From: Ensifer sp. Root278
GTDB lineage: Bacteria > Pseudomonadota > Alphaproteobacteria > Rhizobiales > Rhizobiaceae
Length of the DNA: 64,000 nt
Reading direction: 5' to 3'
NCBI RefSeq assembly: GCF_001429285.1
Contig: NZ_LMJJ01000001.1
Coordinates: 440,565 to 504,564 of the forward strand
In this document: positions 25,647 to 35,897 of the stretch, one piece after another
Layout of the letters: the number at the start of each line of letters is the position of its first letter
Numbering within the stretch: the first letter of the stretch is position 1
The notes under the pieces: generated by a model
What the model saw: only the letters and a program-made list of their open reading frames with translations
The model's database searches: none
Told to the model about the DNA's origin: nothing
Program-made: the position numbers and the translations under genes

Positions 25647-27131
25647 ATGAGTACCTCGCTCCTTCTTTTGCTAATTATTGTTATTGGTTTCATTGCCTAT
25701 TTTGCCGGTCGCGCACGTTCGCTGGCGCAGGCTGGCGGCAAGCTCTCCAACCTTCATTCCTTGCCGGGCTATCACGGCAGCTACGTCGCTATCTGGGCGA
25801 TGCTGCCGGCGGCGCTCGTTCTCGGCACCTGGCTGATTGCCGCTCCTATCTATATTGACGGGAGCACGCGCGCGGCCCTGCCGGACACCGTCCAGAGCCA
25901 GGGGACCGCCGCGGTTCAGCTCGCGCTCGGCCAGGTCAAGTCCGTTGCCGGTGGTCTGCTGCGCCTGAGCGGCGAGGAGGTTGCGGCACTTCAAAGCGGT
26001 GCCGCCAATCTCCGCTCGACGCTCGCAGCCAAGGGCGTCGCCCTGGCCGGCGAAGGCGAGCCCTACATGGTCACCGTCGCCCAGCATTTCAACGCGATGG
26101 CCGCCGCCAACCGCTGGCTGATGACCGCGGCCGTACTGTTGATCGCGATTGCCGGCGGCATCTACGCCATCCGCAACATCGCGACCCGCTTCCGTGCACG
26201 CAACCAGGTCGAGCGGGTCATTCTCGGCTCGCTGATCGTCGCGTCTTCCATCGCCATCCTGACGACGGTCGGCATCGTCGCCTCGATGCTGTCGGAAGCC
26301 GGCCGCTTCTTCACCATGGTCTCGCCGTTCGAATTCTTCTTCGGCACGGTCTGGGATCCGCGCTTCGCTGCTGCCGGCAGCGGTGGCGCCTCCGGTCAGT
26401 TCGGCCTGGTCCCGCTTCTCACCGGCACGCTCTACATCGCCTTCGTCGCGATGCTCTTTGCGGTGCCGATCGGCCTCTTCGCAGCCATCTACATGGCGGA
26501 GTATGCAAGCCCGCGCTTGCGTTCGACCGCAAAGCCGCTGCTCGAAGTGCTCGCCGGCATCCCGACCATCGTCTACGGTTTCTTCGCTCTCGTGACCGTT
26601 GGTCCGTTCCTGCGTGATATCTCGGCGCAGCTGAACGGCCTTGCCACCGGCAATTACCAGAACTTCATCCAGGCGCAGAGCGTGGTCACCGCAGGCATCG
26701 TCATGGGCATCATGCTGATCCCGTTCGTGTCGTCGCTCTCGGACGACATCATCACCCAGGTGCCGCGCGCATTGCGTGACGGCTCGCTCGGTCTCGGTGC
26801 CACCCGCTCGGAAACGGTCAAGAAGGTTATTCTCCCGGCAGCACTTCCCGGCATTGTCGGCGCGCTGCTTCTGACCGCATCGCGTGCCGTCGGCGAGACG
26901 ATGATCGTCGTGCTGGCAGCCGGTGTCGCGGCCCGCATGCAGATCAATCCCTTCGAGCCGATGACGACGGTGACCGTGAAGATCGTCAACCAGTTGACGG
27001 GCGACCTCGAGTTCACCTCGCCGCAGACGCTGGTGGCCTTCGCGCTGGGCATCACGCTCTTTGTCATCACGCTCGGCCTCAACATTTACGCGCTCTACAT
27101 CGTGCGCAAATACCGGGAACAGTACGAATGA
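25647..27131 (+). CDS. pstC: Phosphate ABC transporter permease PstC
   Basis: 494 residues, longer than the roughly 320 of E. coli because of an N-terminal membrane segment and a large periplasmic insertion (about residues 60-150); this long form is usual in rhizobia. The C-terminal half is a normal PstC permease domain with the EAA-type loop ALRDGSLGLGATRSETVKKVILPAALPGIVGA. The ATG at 25647 is used; the frame opens at 25590 in the hairpin region. It overlaps pstA by 4 bp. Confidence 0.95.
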   Translation: MSTSLLLLLIIVIGFIAYFAGRARSLAQAGGKLSNLHSLPGYHGSYVAIWAMLPAALVLGTWLIAAPIYIDGSTRAALPDTVQSQGTAAVQLALGQVKSVAGGLLRLSGEEVAALQSGAANLRSTLAAKGVALAGEGEPYMVTVAQHFNAMAAANRWLMTAAVLLIAIAGGIYAIRNIATRFRARNQVERVILGSLIVASSIAILTTVGIVASMLSEAGRFFTMVSPFEFFFGTVWDPRFAAAGSGGASGQFGLVPLLTGTLYIAFVAMLFAVPIGLFAAIYMAEYASPRLRSTAKPLLEVLAGIPTIVYGFFALVTVGPFLRDISAQLNGLATGNYQNFIQAQSVVTAGIVMGIMLIPFVSSLSDDIITQVPRALRDGSLGLGATRSETVKKVILPAALPGIVGALLLTASRAVGETMIVVLAAGVAARMQINPFEPMTTVTVKIVNQLTGDLEFTSPQTLVAFALGITLFVITLGLNIYALYIVRKYREQYE

Positions 27132-28450
27132 CCGACATCGCTTCCCCGACCGTCCGGATCTCCGCCCGTCCTGAATCCGCAAAGCGCGATATCGGCATCA
27201 AGCGTCGCTATGCCGCCGAGCGCCGGTTCCGCGCCTACGGCATTGCGGCAATCAGCACCGGTCTCTTCTTCCTGGCGCTGCTGCTGTGGACCGTCATTTC
27301 CAACGGCTACACCGCGTTCCAGCAGACGACGATCACGCTGCCGATCGAATTCACCGAAAAGGTCATCGACCCCAACGGCGAACGCACGACCGACAGCAAG
27401 GTACTGATGACCGCCAACTATCCGCTGCTGGTGCGTGATGCGCTCGTCAAGCAGCTCGGCATCGATGCGACCAAACGGCCGCTGGTCAAGCAGGCGACCG
27501 ACATGGTTTCTGCGAGCTCCCGTACGCTCTTGCGCGACATGGTCGTGGCGGATCCGTCCATCGTCGGCAAGACCATTCCGGTCACGCTGTTGGCCGAAGC
27601 CAACATCGACTCCGCCAACAAGGGCCAGATCGACCTCAAGGTCGAAGAGAGCAAGCGCAAGGTCAAGGACCAGCAGGTCACCTGGATGAACGAGCTCGCA
27701 AGCGCCGGCGTCCTGAAGAAGAGCTTCAACACCGGCATCTTCACCTTCGGCGCCTCCAGCCGTCCTGAAGCGGCGGGCGTCGGCGTTGCCGCCCTTGGCT
27801 CGTTCTACATGATGCTGATCGTGCTCGTGCTGTCGTTGCCGATCGGCGTTGCCGCCTCGATCTATCTCGAAGAGTTCGCTCCGAAGAACCGGCTCACCGA
27901 CCTGATCGAGGTCAACATCAACAACCTCGCGGCCGTTCCGTCGATCGTCTACGGTTTGTTGGGTCTCGCCGTCTTCATCAACTTTGCCGGCATGCCGCGT
28001 TCGGCAGCGGTCGTCGGCGGTTTCGTGCTGACGCTGATGACCCTGCCGACGATCATCATCGCCACCCGCGCGGCCTTGAAGGCGGTCCCGCCGTCCATCC
28101 GCTCGGCGGCGCTCGGTCTCGGTGCCTCGAAGATGCAGACCATCTTCCACCACGTTCTGCCGCTGGCCATGCCGGGCATTCTGACCGGTACGATCATCGG
28201 CCTGGCCCACGCGCTTGGCGAAACCGCGCCGTTGCTGTTGATCGGCATGGTCGCCTTCGTCGTCGACTATCCCGGTTCGCCGATGGAGCCGTCGACAGCG
28301 CTGCCGGTGCAGATCTACATGTGGGCCAACGAGGCGGAACGCGCCTTCGTCGAGCGCACCTCCGGCGCGATCATCATTCTTCTCATCTTCCTCGTCGTCA
28401 TGAACCTTGGCGCCATTCTGTTGCGACGTCGCTTTGAGCGCCGTTGGTAG
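27128..28450 (+). CDS. pstA: Phosphate ABC transporter permease PstA
   Basis: 440 residues, again an extended rhizobial form with an N-terminal helix (about 35-58) and a roughly 150-residue periplasmic insertion before the conserved permease core. The EAA-like loop is [28 protein letters not shown]. Its ATG overlaps the pstC stop (ATGA). It pairs with PstC to form the membrane channel of the high-affinity phosphate importer. Confidence 0.95.
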   Translation: MTDIASPTVRISARPESAKRDIGIKRRYAAERRFRAYGIAAISTGLFFLALLLWTVISNGYTAFQQTTITLPIEFTEKVIDPNGERTTDSKVLMTANYPLLVRDALVKQLGIDATKRPLVKQATDMVSASSRTLLRDMVVADPSIVGKTIPVTLLAEANIDSANKGQIDLKVEESKRKVKDQQVTWMNELASAGVLKKSFNTGIFTFGASSRPEAAGVGVAALGSFYMMLIVLVLSLPIGVAASIYLEEFAPKNRLTDLIEVNINNLAAVPSIVYGLLGLAVFINFAGMPRSAAVVGGFVLTLMTLPTIIIATRAALKAVPPSIRSAALGLGASKMQTIFHHVLPLAMPGILTGTIIGLAHALGETAPLLLIGMVAFVVDYPGSPMEPSTALPVQIYMWANEAERAFVERTSGAIIILLIFLVVMNLGAILLRRRFERRW

Positions 28451-28463
28451 TGAGGTAATTACT

Positions 28464-29279
28464 ATGAACATCATGTCAGAAGCAGCGGTCGAGAAAGCCT
28501 TGGATCAGAAAATGAACACGGTTCCCTTCAAGATGATCGGCAAGGATGTGTCGGTCTACTACGGCGAGAAGCGGGCGCTTTTCGACGTCAACCTCAACAT
28601 CCGCGAGAACACGGTAACGGCGCTGATCGGTCCGTCGGGCTGCGGCAAGTCGACCTTCCTGCGCACGCTGAACCGCATGAACGACACCATCGAGAACTGC
28701 CGCGTCACCGGCAAGATCACGCTCGATGAGGACGACATCTACGACCCGACCATTGACGTGGTCGAGCTGCGCGCCCGCGTCGGCATGGTGTTCCAGAAGC
28801 CGAACCCGTTCCCGAAGTCGATCTACGACAACGTCGCCTACGGTCCGCGCATCCACGGGCTTGCCCGCACCAAGGCGGATTTTGACGAGGTCGTCGAAAC
28901 CAGCCTGCAGAAGGCAGGTTTGTGGAACGAGGTGAAGGACCGCCTGCAGGAGCCGGGCACCGGCCTCTCCGGTGGTCAGCAGCAGCGCCTTTGCATCGCA
29001 CGCGCTGTTGCCGTCAGCCCGGAAGTCATCCTCATGGACGAGCCCTGCTCGGCACTCGACCCGATCGCGACCGCCAAGGTCGAGGAACTCATCCATGAAC
29101 TGCGCACGAACTTCACGATCGTCATCGTGACCCACTCGATGCAGCAGGCCGCCCGCGTGTCGCAGCGCACCGCCATGTTCCACCTCGGCAATCTCGTCGA
29201 GGAGAACGACACCGACAAGATGTTCACCAATCCGGATGACCAGCGCACCCAGGATTACATCATGGGCCGCTTCGGCTGA
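28464..29279 (+). CDS. pstB: Phosphate ABC transporter ATP-binding protein PstB
   Basis: 271 residues. Walker A is GPSGCGKST, the signature LSGGQQQR, Walker B VILMDEP and the switch His is in [12 protein letters not shown]. The ATG at 28464 has GAGG eight bases upstream; the frame extends back into pstA. It energises PstCA and also takes part in PhoR signalling with PhoU. Confidence 0.97.
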   Translation: MNIMSEAAVEKALDQKMNTVPFKMIGKDVSVYYGEKRALFDVNLNIRENTVTALIGPSGCGKSTFLRTLNRMNDTIENCRVTGKITLDEDDIYDPTIDVVELRARVGMVFQKPNPFPKSIYDNVAYGPRIHGLARTKADFDEVVETSLQKAGLWNEVKDRLQEPGTGLSGGQQQRLCIARAVAVSPEVILMDEPCSALDPIATAKVEELIHELRTNFTIVIVTHSMQQAARVSQRTAMFHLGNLVEENDTDKMFTNPDDQRTQDYIMGRFG

Positions 29280-29332
29280 GGCCAATCACGGCTGCAACAG
29301 TCACTGGAAAGCGCCCGTAAGGATCGACGATC

Positions 29333-30043
29333 ATGTCCATGCATATCATGTCCGCCTATGACGAAGAACTGAAGTACCTGACGCGCCGCATCTCGGAAAT
29401 GGGCGGTCTCGCCGAGCAGATGGTCGCCGAATCCGTCCGCGCTCTGGTCAATTCCGACCTGGCGCTGGCGCAAAAGGTAATCTCGGACGACACTGTTCTC
29501 GATGATGCCGAGCGTCAGATCGGCGAGAAGGCGATCGTCACGATCGCCAAGCGCCAGCCGGTCGCCGCCGACCTTCGCGAGATCATGGGGTCGATCCGCA
29601 TCGCCTCCGACCTGGAGCGTGTCGGCGACCTCGGCAAGAACACTGCCAAACGCGTGATCGCGGTTGCCGGTTCGGGCATCCCGCGCAAGCTCGCCCGCGG
29701 TCTCGAGCACCTCGCCGAGCTCGCTCTGGTGCAGCTCAAGGAAGTGCTCGACGTCTATGCGTCGCGTTCGCCGGAAAAGGCCAACAGCATTCGTGAGCGC
29801 GACGAGGAGATCGACGCGATCTACACCTCGCTGTTCCGCGAGTTGCTCACCTACATGATGGAAGATCCGCGCAACATCACGCCCTGCACGCATCTTCTGT
29901 TCTGTGCCAAGAACATCGAGCGTATCGGCGACCACGCGACCAACATCGCCGAGACGATCTATTACATGGCGACGGGTGCCCAGCCGGAGGGCGAGCGCCC
30001 GAAGGATGACAACACGTCGACGTTGGGCTCGGTCAACGACTAG
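29333..30043 (+). CDS. phoU: Phosphate transport system regulator PhoU
   Basis: 236 residues with two PhoU helical-bundle repeats, each with the metal-binding ExxxD-type motif (DDAERQIGEKAI, RDEEIDAIYTSLFRELL). PhoU links PstB to PhoR and keeps the regulon off in high phosphate. It lies 53 bp after pstB. A rhizobial-type palindromic element follows before phoB. Confidence 0.96.
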   Translation: MSMHIMSAYDEELKYLTRRISEMGGLAEQMVAESVRALVNSDLALAQKVISDDTVLDDAERQIGEKAIVTIAKRQPVAADLREIMGSIRIASDLERVGDLGKNTAKRVIAVAGSGIPRKLARGLEHLAELALVQLKEVLDVYASRSPEKANSIRERDEEIDAIYTSLFRELLTYMMEDPRNITPCTHLLFCAKNIERIGDHATNIAETIYYMATGAQPEGERPKDDNTSTLGSVND

Positions 30044-30050
30044 AAGGTTG

Positions 30051-30097
30051 GAGCGGGATGCGGGGGACAACCGCATACACTTTTCCTCATCCCGCTC
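30051..30097. repeat. Palindromic intergenic element A
   Basis: Perfect 10-bp arms GAGCGGGATG / CATCCCGCTC around a 27-nt loop, in the phoU-phoB gap. GAGCGGGATG...TTTTCCTCATCCCGCTC is a pattern I know as highly repeated between genes in rhizobial genomes. In the transcript it would form a long hairpin that might reduce phoB expression. Confidence 0.65.
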
Positions 30098-30301
30098 TGG
30101 CGTTAAACGCGCCGTTCGCAATGCATGCCCCATGAATATCATCCGGTCGCGGCTTCGGTCGCGGCCCCGAATTCCTGTATCTGAAGCATGCGGTTTTCGC
30201 CCCGCCTTTGAAAACGGCGGATGTGCTCCAGATTTAGAGTGTCTGAGTGCCGGCCGGTCCGCTGGACCCGCGCGGCGCTCGCGGTAAGGAGACGTTACCT
30301 G

Positions 30302-30985
30302 ATGTTGCCAAAAATCGCCGTGGTCGAAGACGAAGAGGCGCTGAGCGTCCTGCTGCGTTACAATCTGGAAGCTGAAGGCTTCGACGTCGATACGATCCTC
30401 AGGGGTGACGAGGCGGAGATCCGGCTACAGGAACGCCTGCCCGACCTTCTGATCCTCGACTGGATGTTGCCTGGCGTCTCCGGCATCGAGCTTTGCCGTA
30501 GGTTGCGCCAGCGCCCGGAGACGGAGCGGCTGCCGATTATCATGCTGACGGCGCGCGGCGAGGAAAGCGAGCGCGTTCGCGGTCTGGCGACCGGTGCCGA
30601 CGACTATGTGGTCAAGCCCTTCTCCACGCCGGAGCTGATGGCCCGCGTCAAGGCGATGCTCCGCCGGGCGAAGCCCGAAGTTCTCTCGACGCTGCTGCGC
30701 TGCGGCGACATCGAGCTCGACCGGGAAACCCATCGCGTCCATCGCCGCAGCCGCGAAGTTCGCCTGGGGCCGACAGAGTTCCGCCTGCTGGAGTTCCTGA
30801 TGTCCTCTCCGGGCCGTGTCTTCTCGCGCTCGCAGTTGCTGGACGGCGTCTGGGGCCACGACATCTATGTCGACGAGCGGACCGTCGACGTGCATGTCGG
30901 CCGCCTGCGCAAGGCGCTGAACTTCTCGACCATGCCTGATGTCATCCGCACCGTGCGCGGCGCCGGCTACTCGCTCGAAAGCTGA
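30302..30985 (+). CDS. phoB: Phosphate regulon response regulator PhoB
   Basis: 227 residues. The receiver domain has the acidic pocket in VVEDEEA, phospho-acceptor D53 in LILDWMLPG and Lys in VVKPFS; a winged helix follows (about 130-226, ending TVRGAGYSLES). GGAG lies nine bases before the ATG at 30302. It is separated from phoU by 258 bp containing a palindromic element, so it may have its own promoter as well as read-through from pst. Confidence 0.96.
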   Translation: MLPKIAVVEDEEALSVLLRYNLEAEGFDVDTILRGDEAEIRLQERLPDLLILDWMLPGVSGIELCRRLRQRPETERLPIIMLTARGEESERVRGLATGADDYVVKPFSTPELMARVKAMLRRAKPEVLSTLLRCGDIELDRETHRVHRRSREVRLGPTEFRLLEFLMSSPGRVFSRSQLLDGVWGHDIYVDERTVDVHVGRLRKALNFSTMPDVIRTVRGAGYSLES

Positions 30986-31010
30986 GAAGGGCAAACAGAA
31001 GTCAATAAAA

Positions 31011-31030
31011 AAGGGGCCGATCGGCCCCTT
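31011..31030. terminator. Bidirectional terminator between phoB and gcrA
   Basis: Self-complementary 20 bp: 8-bp stem GGGGCCGA-type arms, AAGGGGCC / GGCCCCTT, around GATC. It is preceded by A6 and followed by TTCGTTTT, giving U-rich tails in both directions. It lies between convergent genes. Confidence 0.88.
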
Positions 31031-31053
31031 TCGTTTTGGTCCTGTGCGGATCC

Positions 31054-31575
31054 TTAGCGCATCCGACGGCGCTCGGCGGACGGCTGGTAGGCAAGCCGCG
31101 CATGAAAGCTGCAATAGGGCGAAGCTTCCGGGGAATCGTTGCCGCAGAAGTGGAACTCTTCCTTCAGCGGGTCGCCGATCGGCCACTTGCAGGTGCGTTC
31201 CGTGAGCTGGGTTAGCTCGAGGCGGCGCGACATCGGCACGACCACGTCGGTCTGGATGCTGAAATCCTGCTCGGCAACGAGATCGACTTCGATCTCTTCC
31301 TTGAGAACGGTGGCGCCGGACGGACGGGCAACGGTGCGGGTCGAAACGCGCGAGGCGTAGTTCGGAGCGCGCGGCGCCGAGGTCGGCCGCTTCGGGCGGG
31401 CCGCCGCAGTGGTGCTGCCGCCGGCTTTGGCACGGCCTGGAAGGCTCAGGCGATGAACCTTGCCGATGACAGCGTTACGGCTGACGCCGCCGAGCTGTGC
31501 CGCGATCTGGCTTGCGCTCAGGCCCTCGGACCAAAGCTTCTTCAGTTTCTCCACCCGCTCGTCAGTCCAGTTCAT
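31054..31575 (-). CDS. gcrA: GcrA cell-cycle regulator
   Basis: 173 residues. The N-terminus MNWTDERVEKLKKLWSEG and SASQIAAQLGGVSRNAVIGK form the GcrA DNA-binding domain; a basic Ala/Pro-rich linker and the C-terminal sigma70-interacting domain (CKWPIGDP...FHFCGN...PYCSFHARLAY) follow. In alphaproteobacteria GcrA activates transcription at promoters carrying CcrM-methylated GANTC. Its own upstream region here has six GANTC sites. Confidence 0.96.
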   Translation of the reverse strand: MNWTDERVEKLKKLWSEGLSASQIAAQLGGVSRNAVIGKVHRLSLPGRAKAGGSTTAAARPKRPTSAPRAPNYASRVSTRTVARPSGATVLKEEIEVDLVAEQDFSIQTDVVVPMSRRLELTQLTERTCKWPIGDPLKEEFHFCGNDSPEASPYCSFHARLAYQPSAERRRMR

Positions 31576-31610
31576 TTCTGCACTCTCCGTTCTCAGCGTT
31601 GGGGATGGCA

Positions 31611-31759
31611 GAATCCCTCACCGCACCCCGGTTGAATCCCGAGGTTGCAAACGCGATAACTCTTTTGGTGACTAGGTCCGCCGCATGCGTCTAGTAATTG
31701 AATGTTAACGTACTGACCGTCGGACTCCGTGGCAAGAGTCCCGGGATTCACGCCGAATC
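31611..31759. promoter_or_regulatory. Cluster of six GANTC (CcrM) sites upstream of gcrA
   Basis: GANTC occurs at 31611, 31634, 31723, 31736, 31745 and 31755: six in 149 bp, against roughly one per 256 bp by chance. They lie in the gcrA-argD intergenic region. This suggests methylation-dependent control of gcrA, possibly by GcrA itself. Confidence 0.7.
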
Positions 31760-31995
31760 GATTTCGTAGTTTTCCCCAACTTGCTCGGCTGGCGTTGCAT
31801 TTTTGCAAGCCCTTCCGGGCGATTTTTTCGCCGCCGGGAAACGGGCTTCTCTGTTGCACTGCAAGGCTTGGTTTTATTGACATTGCGGCGCGAAATAGGA
31901 ATAGTGCCTGCGCCGCCGAAAGGCGGCATTTTTGATTTTTATCGGGCCGCATGAAGCAGCGGGACCGATGCCGACTGGAGTAAGGAGAGCCTCGC
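31760..31995 (+). promoter_or_regulatory. argD upstream region with candidate promoter
   Basis: The rest of the 420-bp gcrA-argD gap. TTGACA at 31877-31882, a 17-bp spacer and AATAGT at 31900-31905 give a plausible sigma70 promoter for argD. A long imperfect hairpin lies at about 31808-31850. TAAGGAG precedes argD. Confidence 0.45.
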
Positions 31996-33195
31996 ATGAC
32001 TGCAACCACGCCGCTTTACGATACCTACATGCGCGCGCCGTTGCGTTTCGAGCGAGGAGAGGGCGTCTGGCTGATCGCCGAAGACGGCTCGCGCTATCTC
32101 GACTTCGCCGCCGGCGTTGCCGTGAACTCGCTCGGCCACGCGCATCCGCATCTCGTCGAGGCGCTGAAGGCGCAGGCCGAGAAGGTCTGGCACCTTTCCA
32201 ACCTTTACGAAGTTCCCGGTCAGGAAAGTCTTGGACGCCGCTTGGCGGCCGTCACCTTTGCCGATCGGGTCTTCTTCACCAATTCCGGTGCGGAAGCGCT
32301 GGAATGCGCGATCAAGACGGCGCGGCGGTACCACTTCGCCAAAGGCCAGCCGGAGAAGTTTCACATCATCACCTTCGAGGGCGCGTTCCACGGTCGCACG
32401 ATCGCGACGATCGCCGCCGGTGGTCAGCAAAAGTACATTGAAGGTTTCGGGCCAAAGGCCCCAGGGTTCTACCAGGTTCCGTTCGGCGACATCGCGGCCG
32501 TCAAGAATGCGATCACCGAGGAGACCGCCGCGATCCTGATCGAGCCGATCCAGGGCGAGGGCGGCATCCGTCCCGCGACCAAGGAATTCATGCAGGAACT
32601 GCGCGCCCTCTGCGACGAATTCGGCCTGCTCCTGATCCTCGACGAGGTTCAGACCGGCGTCGGCCGCACCGGCAAGCTTTTTGCCCATGAGTGGACGGGC
32701 ATCCGCCCGGATATCATGGCCGTTGCCAAGGGTATCGGTGGCGGCTTCCCGCTCGGCGCTTGCCTGGCGACGGAAGAGGCGGCCGCCGGCATGGTGGCGG
32801 GCACGCATGGCTCGACCTATGGCGGCAATCCGCTGGCGATGGCCGTCGGCAACGCCGTGCTCGACGTCATCCTCGCTGATGGCTTCCTCGCCCATGTGCG
32901 CGACGTCGCGCTCGTCTTCCGCCAGGGCCTTGCTTCGCTGAAGGATCGCTATCCCGATGTCATCGAGGATATCCGCGGCGATGGCCTGATGCTGGGCATC
33001 AAGGTGAAGGGCCCCTCGGCCGATCTCCTGAAGGAGATCCGCGCCGAGAAGCTCCTGGCCGTGCCGGCCGGCGACAACGTGTTGCGCCTGCTGCCGCCGT
33101 TGACTGTGACGGCGGAGGAAGCACGCGAGGGCCTCGTACGCATCGAGCGCGCCGCCGAAGCAGTGACGAAGGCAAGTGGTAACGCTGCGGCCTGA
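31996..33195 (+). CDS. argD: Acetylornithine aminotransferase
   Basis: 399 residues of class-III PLP aminotransferase type. [17 protein letters not shown], the cofactor Asp in [14 protein letters not shown] and the Schiff-base Lys in [14 protein letters not shown] are intact. It converts N-acetylglutamate semialdehyde to N-acetylornithine in arginine synthesis, and often doubles as the succinyldiaminopimelate aminotransferase. AAGGAG precedes the ATG. argF follows 100 bp later on the same strand. Confidence 0.95.
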   Translation: MTATTPLYDTYMRAPLRFERGEGVWLIAEDGSRYLDFAAGVAVNSLGHAHPHLVEALKAQAEKVWHLSNLYEVPGQESLGRRLAAVTFADRVFFTNSGAEALECAIKTARRYHFAKGQPEKFHIITFEGAFHGRTIATIAAGGQQKYIEGFGPKAPGFYQVPFGDIAAVKNAITEETAAILIEPIQGEGGIRPATKEFMQELRALCDEFGLLLILDEVQTGVGRTGKLFAHEWTGIRPDIMAVAKGIGGGFPLGACLATEEAAAGMVAGTHGSTYGGNPLAMAVGNAVLDVILADGFLAHVRDVALVFRQGLASLKDRYPDVIEDIRGDGLMLGIKVKGPSADLLKEIRAEKLLAVPAGDNVLRLLPPLTVTAEEAREGLVRIERAAEAVTKASGNAAA

Positions 33196-33295
33196 CCGAT
33201 AGGGCCAAGACTGACCCAGGATGGTAGAATGACCTTCGTGCGTTCACGCCGCTGCGTGGCGCACATAGGTTCGATTTTTTGAGGAACCGAGTACG

Positions 33296-34213
33296 ATGGC
33301 AGGCACCAGACACTTTCTCGATCTTTCGGCCATGACGGCCGCCGATCTTCGGACGATCATCGATGATGCCCGCGTCCGAAAGGCGACGACCAAGGCCGGA
33401 ACCGCCGAGAAGCCGCTCGCCGGCAAGATGCTGGCGATGATCTTCGAAAAGCCGTCCACCCGCACCCGTGTGTCCTTCGATGTCGGCATGCGCCAGCTCG
33501 GCGGCGAAACCCTGTTCCTTTCGGGCACGGAGATGCAGCTCGGTCGCGCCGAGACGATCGGCGATACGGCGAAGGTCCTGTCGCGCTATGTCGACGCGAT
33601 CATGATCCGCACCACCGACCATCGCCGCCTGCTGGAATTGGCAGAACACGCGACGGTACCCGTCATCAACGGCCTGACCGATGACACCCATCCGTGCCAG
33701 ATCATGGCCGACATCATGACCTTCGAGGAGCATCGCGGACCGGTGAAGGGCAAGACGATCGCCTGGACCGGCGACGGCAACAACGTGCTGCACTCGCTGA
33801 TCGAAGGCTCCGCCCGCTTCGGCTATCGCATGAACATGGCCGTGCCGCTCGGCTCCGAGCCGCAGGACAAGATCCTGAACTGGGCCCGCAACAACGGCGG
33901 CGAGATCCTGCTGTGTCACGATGCCGAGCAGGCGGTCGCCAACGCCAATTGCGTTGTCACCGACACCTGGGTGTCGATGAACCAGGAGCATCGTGCCCGC
34001 GGCCACAACGTCTTCCAGCCCTATCAGGTCAACGAGGCGCTGATGAAGCAAGCGGCATCCGATGCGCTGTTCATGCATTGCCTGCCGGCGCACCGTGGAG
34101 AGGAGGTGACCGACGAGGTGATCGACGGTCCGCAGTCGGTGGTCTTCGACGAGGCCGAAAACCGCCTGCATGCGCAGAAGTCGATCATCGCCTGGTGCAT
34201 GGGGCTCGTCTAG
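33296..34213 (+). CDS. argF: Ornithine carbamoyltransferase (anabolic)
   Basis: 305 residues. The carbamoyl-phosphate motif [10 protein letters not shown], the HPCQ motif in DDTHPCQIM, the ornithine-binding SMN in DTWVSMNQE and the catalytic HCLP loop are all present. It makes citrulline from ornithine and carbamoyl phosphate. The argD-argF pairing is usual in Rhizobiales. GAGGAA lies about 8 bases before the ATG. Confidence 0.96.
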   Translation: MAGTRHFLDLSAMTAADLRTIIDDARVRKATTKAGTAEKPLAGKMLAMIFEKPSTRTRVSFDVGMRQLGGETLFLSGTEMQLGRAETIGDTAKVLSRYVDAIMIRTTDHRRLLELAEHATVPVINGLTDDTHPCQIMADIMTFEEHRGPVKGKTIAWTGDGNNVLHSLIEGSARFGYRMNMAVPLGSEPQDKILNWARNNGGEILLCHDAEQAVANANCVVTDTWVSMNQEHRARGHNVFQPYQVNEALMKQAASDALFMHCLPAHRGEEVTDEVIDGPQSVVFDEAENRLHAQKSIIAWCMGLV

Positions 34214-34431
34214 GCCCTTGCGAGCGCCGCGGTGAGCGCGATGGCGCAGCGCTTCGGCGGCTGTGAGGCTGGCTATTGACATTGCCGCCGTGCGACACGA
34301 TCTAGGCGGCTGCAGGGCGCTCCTGGCAACAGTGAAGCGCCGACTGCCACGGGTGGTGCGCGGCGCAATGGCTGATGGCACATATCCGGTGGACAATCCG
34401 TTTATCGCGGGATCGATTGGGACAGCGGGCA

Positions 34432-34468
34432 CGTTGCGCCGGGGGACAGGAATGTCCCCGGCGCAACG
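34432..34468 (+). promoter_or_regulatory. Strong hairpin in the hslO leader
   Basis: Arms CGTTGCGCCGGGGGACA and TGTCCCCGGCGCAACG pair over 16 bp with one bulged G and a GGAA tetraloop. It ends 25 bp before the hslO ATG and leaves the AAGGAG free. It may end the argF transcript or shape the hslO leader. There is no U-tract. The rest of the argF-hslO gap shows only a weak TTGACA-N17-GATCTA at 34276-34304. Confidence 0.6.
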
Positions 34469-34493
34469 CAGTTGCTGAGGCAAGGAGCAAGAC

Positions 34494-35483
34494 ATGACTG
34501 ACATGACGCCAGGGCTTGGTGAATTCGACTTCGCCGGTGACGATCACGTCGTGCCTTTCCAGGTGGAAGGCCTCGACGTGCGCGGCCGCGCCGTGCAGCT
34601 CGGCCCGATGCTCGACGCAATTCTGGAGCGCCACAACTATCCGCTTCCGGTCGCGCGGCTCGTTGCCGAAACCGTCGTGCTGACGGTTCTGCTCGGCACT
34701 TCGCTGAAGTTCGAAGGCAAGCTGATCGTCCAGACGAAAGGCGATGGTCCGGTCGATCTCGTCGTCGCAGACTTCTCGACGCCGGATCGCGTGCGCGCCT
34801 ATGCCCGCTACGATGCAGATGCGCTTGCCGACGCCGAGAAGGATGGCCGCACCCTTTCGCATGAACTGCTTGGCAAGGGCGTACTCGCCTTCACCATCGA
34901 CCAGGGCGCTCATACTCAGCGCTATCAGGGCATCGTTGCGCTGGACGGCGCCACGCTGGAAGAAATCGCTGGCGTCTATTTCCGCCAGTCAGAGCAGATC
35001 CCGACCAAGGTCAGGCTCGGCGTTGCCGAGCTGCTCGACCGCGATGAAAGCGGCAAGCCGCGCCATCGCTGGCGTGCCGGCGGCATGGTCGCGCAGTTCC
35101 TGCCGGAAGCGCCGGAGCGCATGCGCCAGCCTGATCTTTCCGGTGGCGATGGCGATGACGGGGAAGGCGTCTTCGAGGATGACGATCTCTGGGCGGAAGC
35201 CAAGGTGATGGTCGAGACGATCGACACCGACGAGCTGACCGACCCGATGGTCGGAACCGAACGCTTGCTCTACCGGCTGTTTCACGAGCGCGGCGTTCGC
35301 GTCTATGAGCCGCAGGCGGTTTATGACCGTTGCAGCTGCTCGCGCGAGAAGCTGCACTCGGTGCTCGCCAATCTGGACGCTGATGATATCGAAAGCACCA
35401 TCGAGGATGGGGCCGTGAAGGTCACCTGCGAATTCTGCTCGACGACCTATCGTTTCGAGGCAAGCGAAGTGCGTCCACAGTAG
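34494..35483 (+). CDS. hslO: Redox-regulated chaperone Hsp33
   Basis: 329 residues. The N-terminal substrate-binding domain is followed by a linker and the zinc redox switch with four Cys, C280-S-C282 and C312-E-F-C315. An acidic insertion (SGGDGDDGEGVFEDDDLW, about residues 216-233) precedes the switch, a feature seen in rhizobial homologues. Oxidation releases zinc and activates the holdase in the cytoplasm. The gene lies downstream of argF, a standard rhizobial arrangement. Confidence 0.95.
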   Translation: MTDMTPGLGEFDFAGDDHVVPFQVEGLDVRGRAVQLGPMLDAILERHNYPLPVARLVAETVVLTVLLGTSLKFEGKLIVQTKGDGPVDLVVADFSTPDRVRAYARYDADALADAEKDGRTLSHELLGKGVLAFTIDQGAHTQRYQGIVALDGATLEEIAGVYFRQSEQIPTKVRLGVAELLDRDESGKPRHRWRAGGMVAQFLPEAPERMRQPDLSGGDGDDGEGVFEDDDLWAEAKVMVETIDTDELTDPMVGTERLLYRLFHERGVRVYEPQAVYDRCSCSREKLHSVLANLDADDIESTIEDGAVKVTCEFCSTTYRFEASEVRPQ

Positions 35484-35504
35484 CCGGCGCCACTCCGGAT
35501 CAAG

Positions 35505-35897
35505 CTAGTTCAGGGTACGCACGAGCCCGGGTGAATCGAGCGAGAAGGCGGGGATGGCCACGTTGAAGGTCTCTCCGCCTTCCGCTTCCATACTGTAATG
35601 GCCGAACATCACGCCCGACGGCGTATCCAGCGGGCAGCCGGACGAATACTCATAGGTGTCGCCGGGATTGAGCAGCGGCTGTTCGCCGATCACGCCGGGA
35701 CCGCTGACCTCATCGACCTGCCCATTCTCATCGGTGATATGCCAGTAGCGGGTCATCAACCGCACGGCTGCGTCCGAATGGTTTGAGATGACAATGCGAT
35801 AGCCCCAGACATAGCGGCCGTCATCGGGGTCCGACTGCTCTTCGAGATAGTACGGCTCCACCGTAACTTCTATGTCGCGGGTCAAAGCGCGATACAT
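35505..35897 (-). CDS. apaG: ApaG (CorD) protein
   Basis: 130 residues; the whole length is the ApaG fibronectin-like domain (PF04379), with [25 protein letters not shown] and [16 protein letters not shown]. The start at 35897 (MYRALTRDI) has AAGG eight bases upstream. ApaG is associated with divalent-cation and phosphate-ligand binding, but its role in rhizobia is not settled. It is convergent with hslO with only 21 bp between stops. Confidence 0.95.
   Translation of the reverse strand: MYRALTRDIEVTVEPYYLEEQSDPDDGRYVWGYRIVISNHSDAAVRLMTRYWHITDENGQVDEVSGPGVIGEQPLLNPGDTYEYSSGCPLDTPSGVMFGHYSMEAEGGETFNVAIPAFSLDSPGLVRTLN

Noticed and set aside
31932-32441. 169-codon frame overlapping the start of argD
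   Set aside because: Out of frame with argD, whose ATG and AAGGAG at 31996 are clear.
34263-34478. 71-codon frame in the argF-hslO gap
   Set aside because: It runs straight through the long hairpin, has no Shine-Dalgarno site and no recognisable product.
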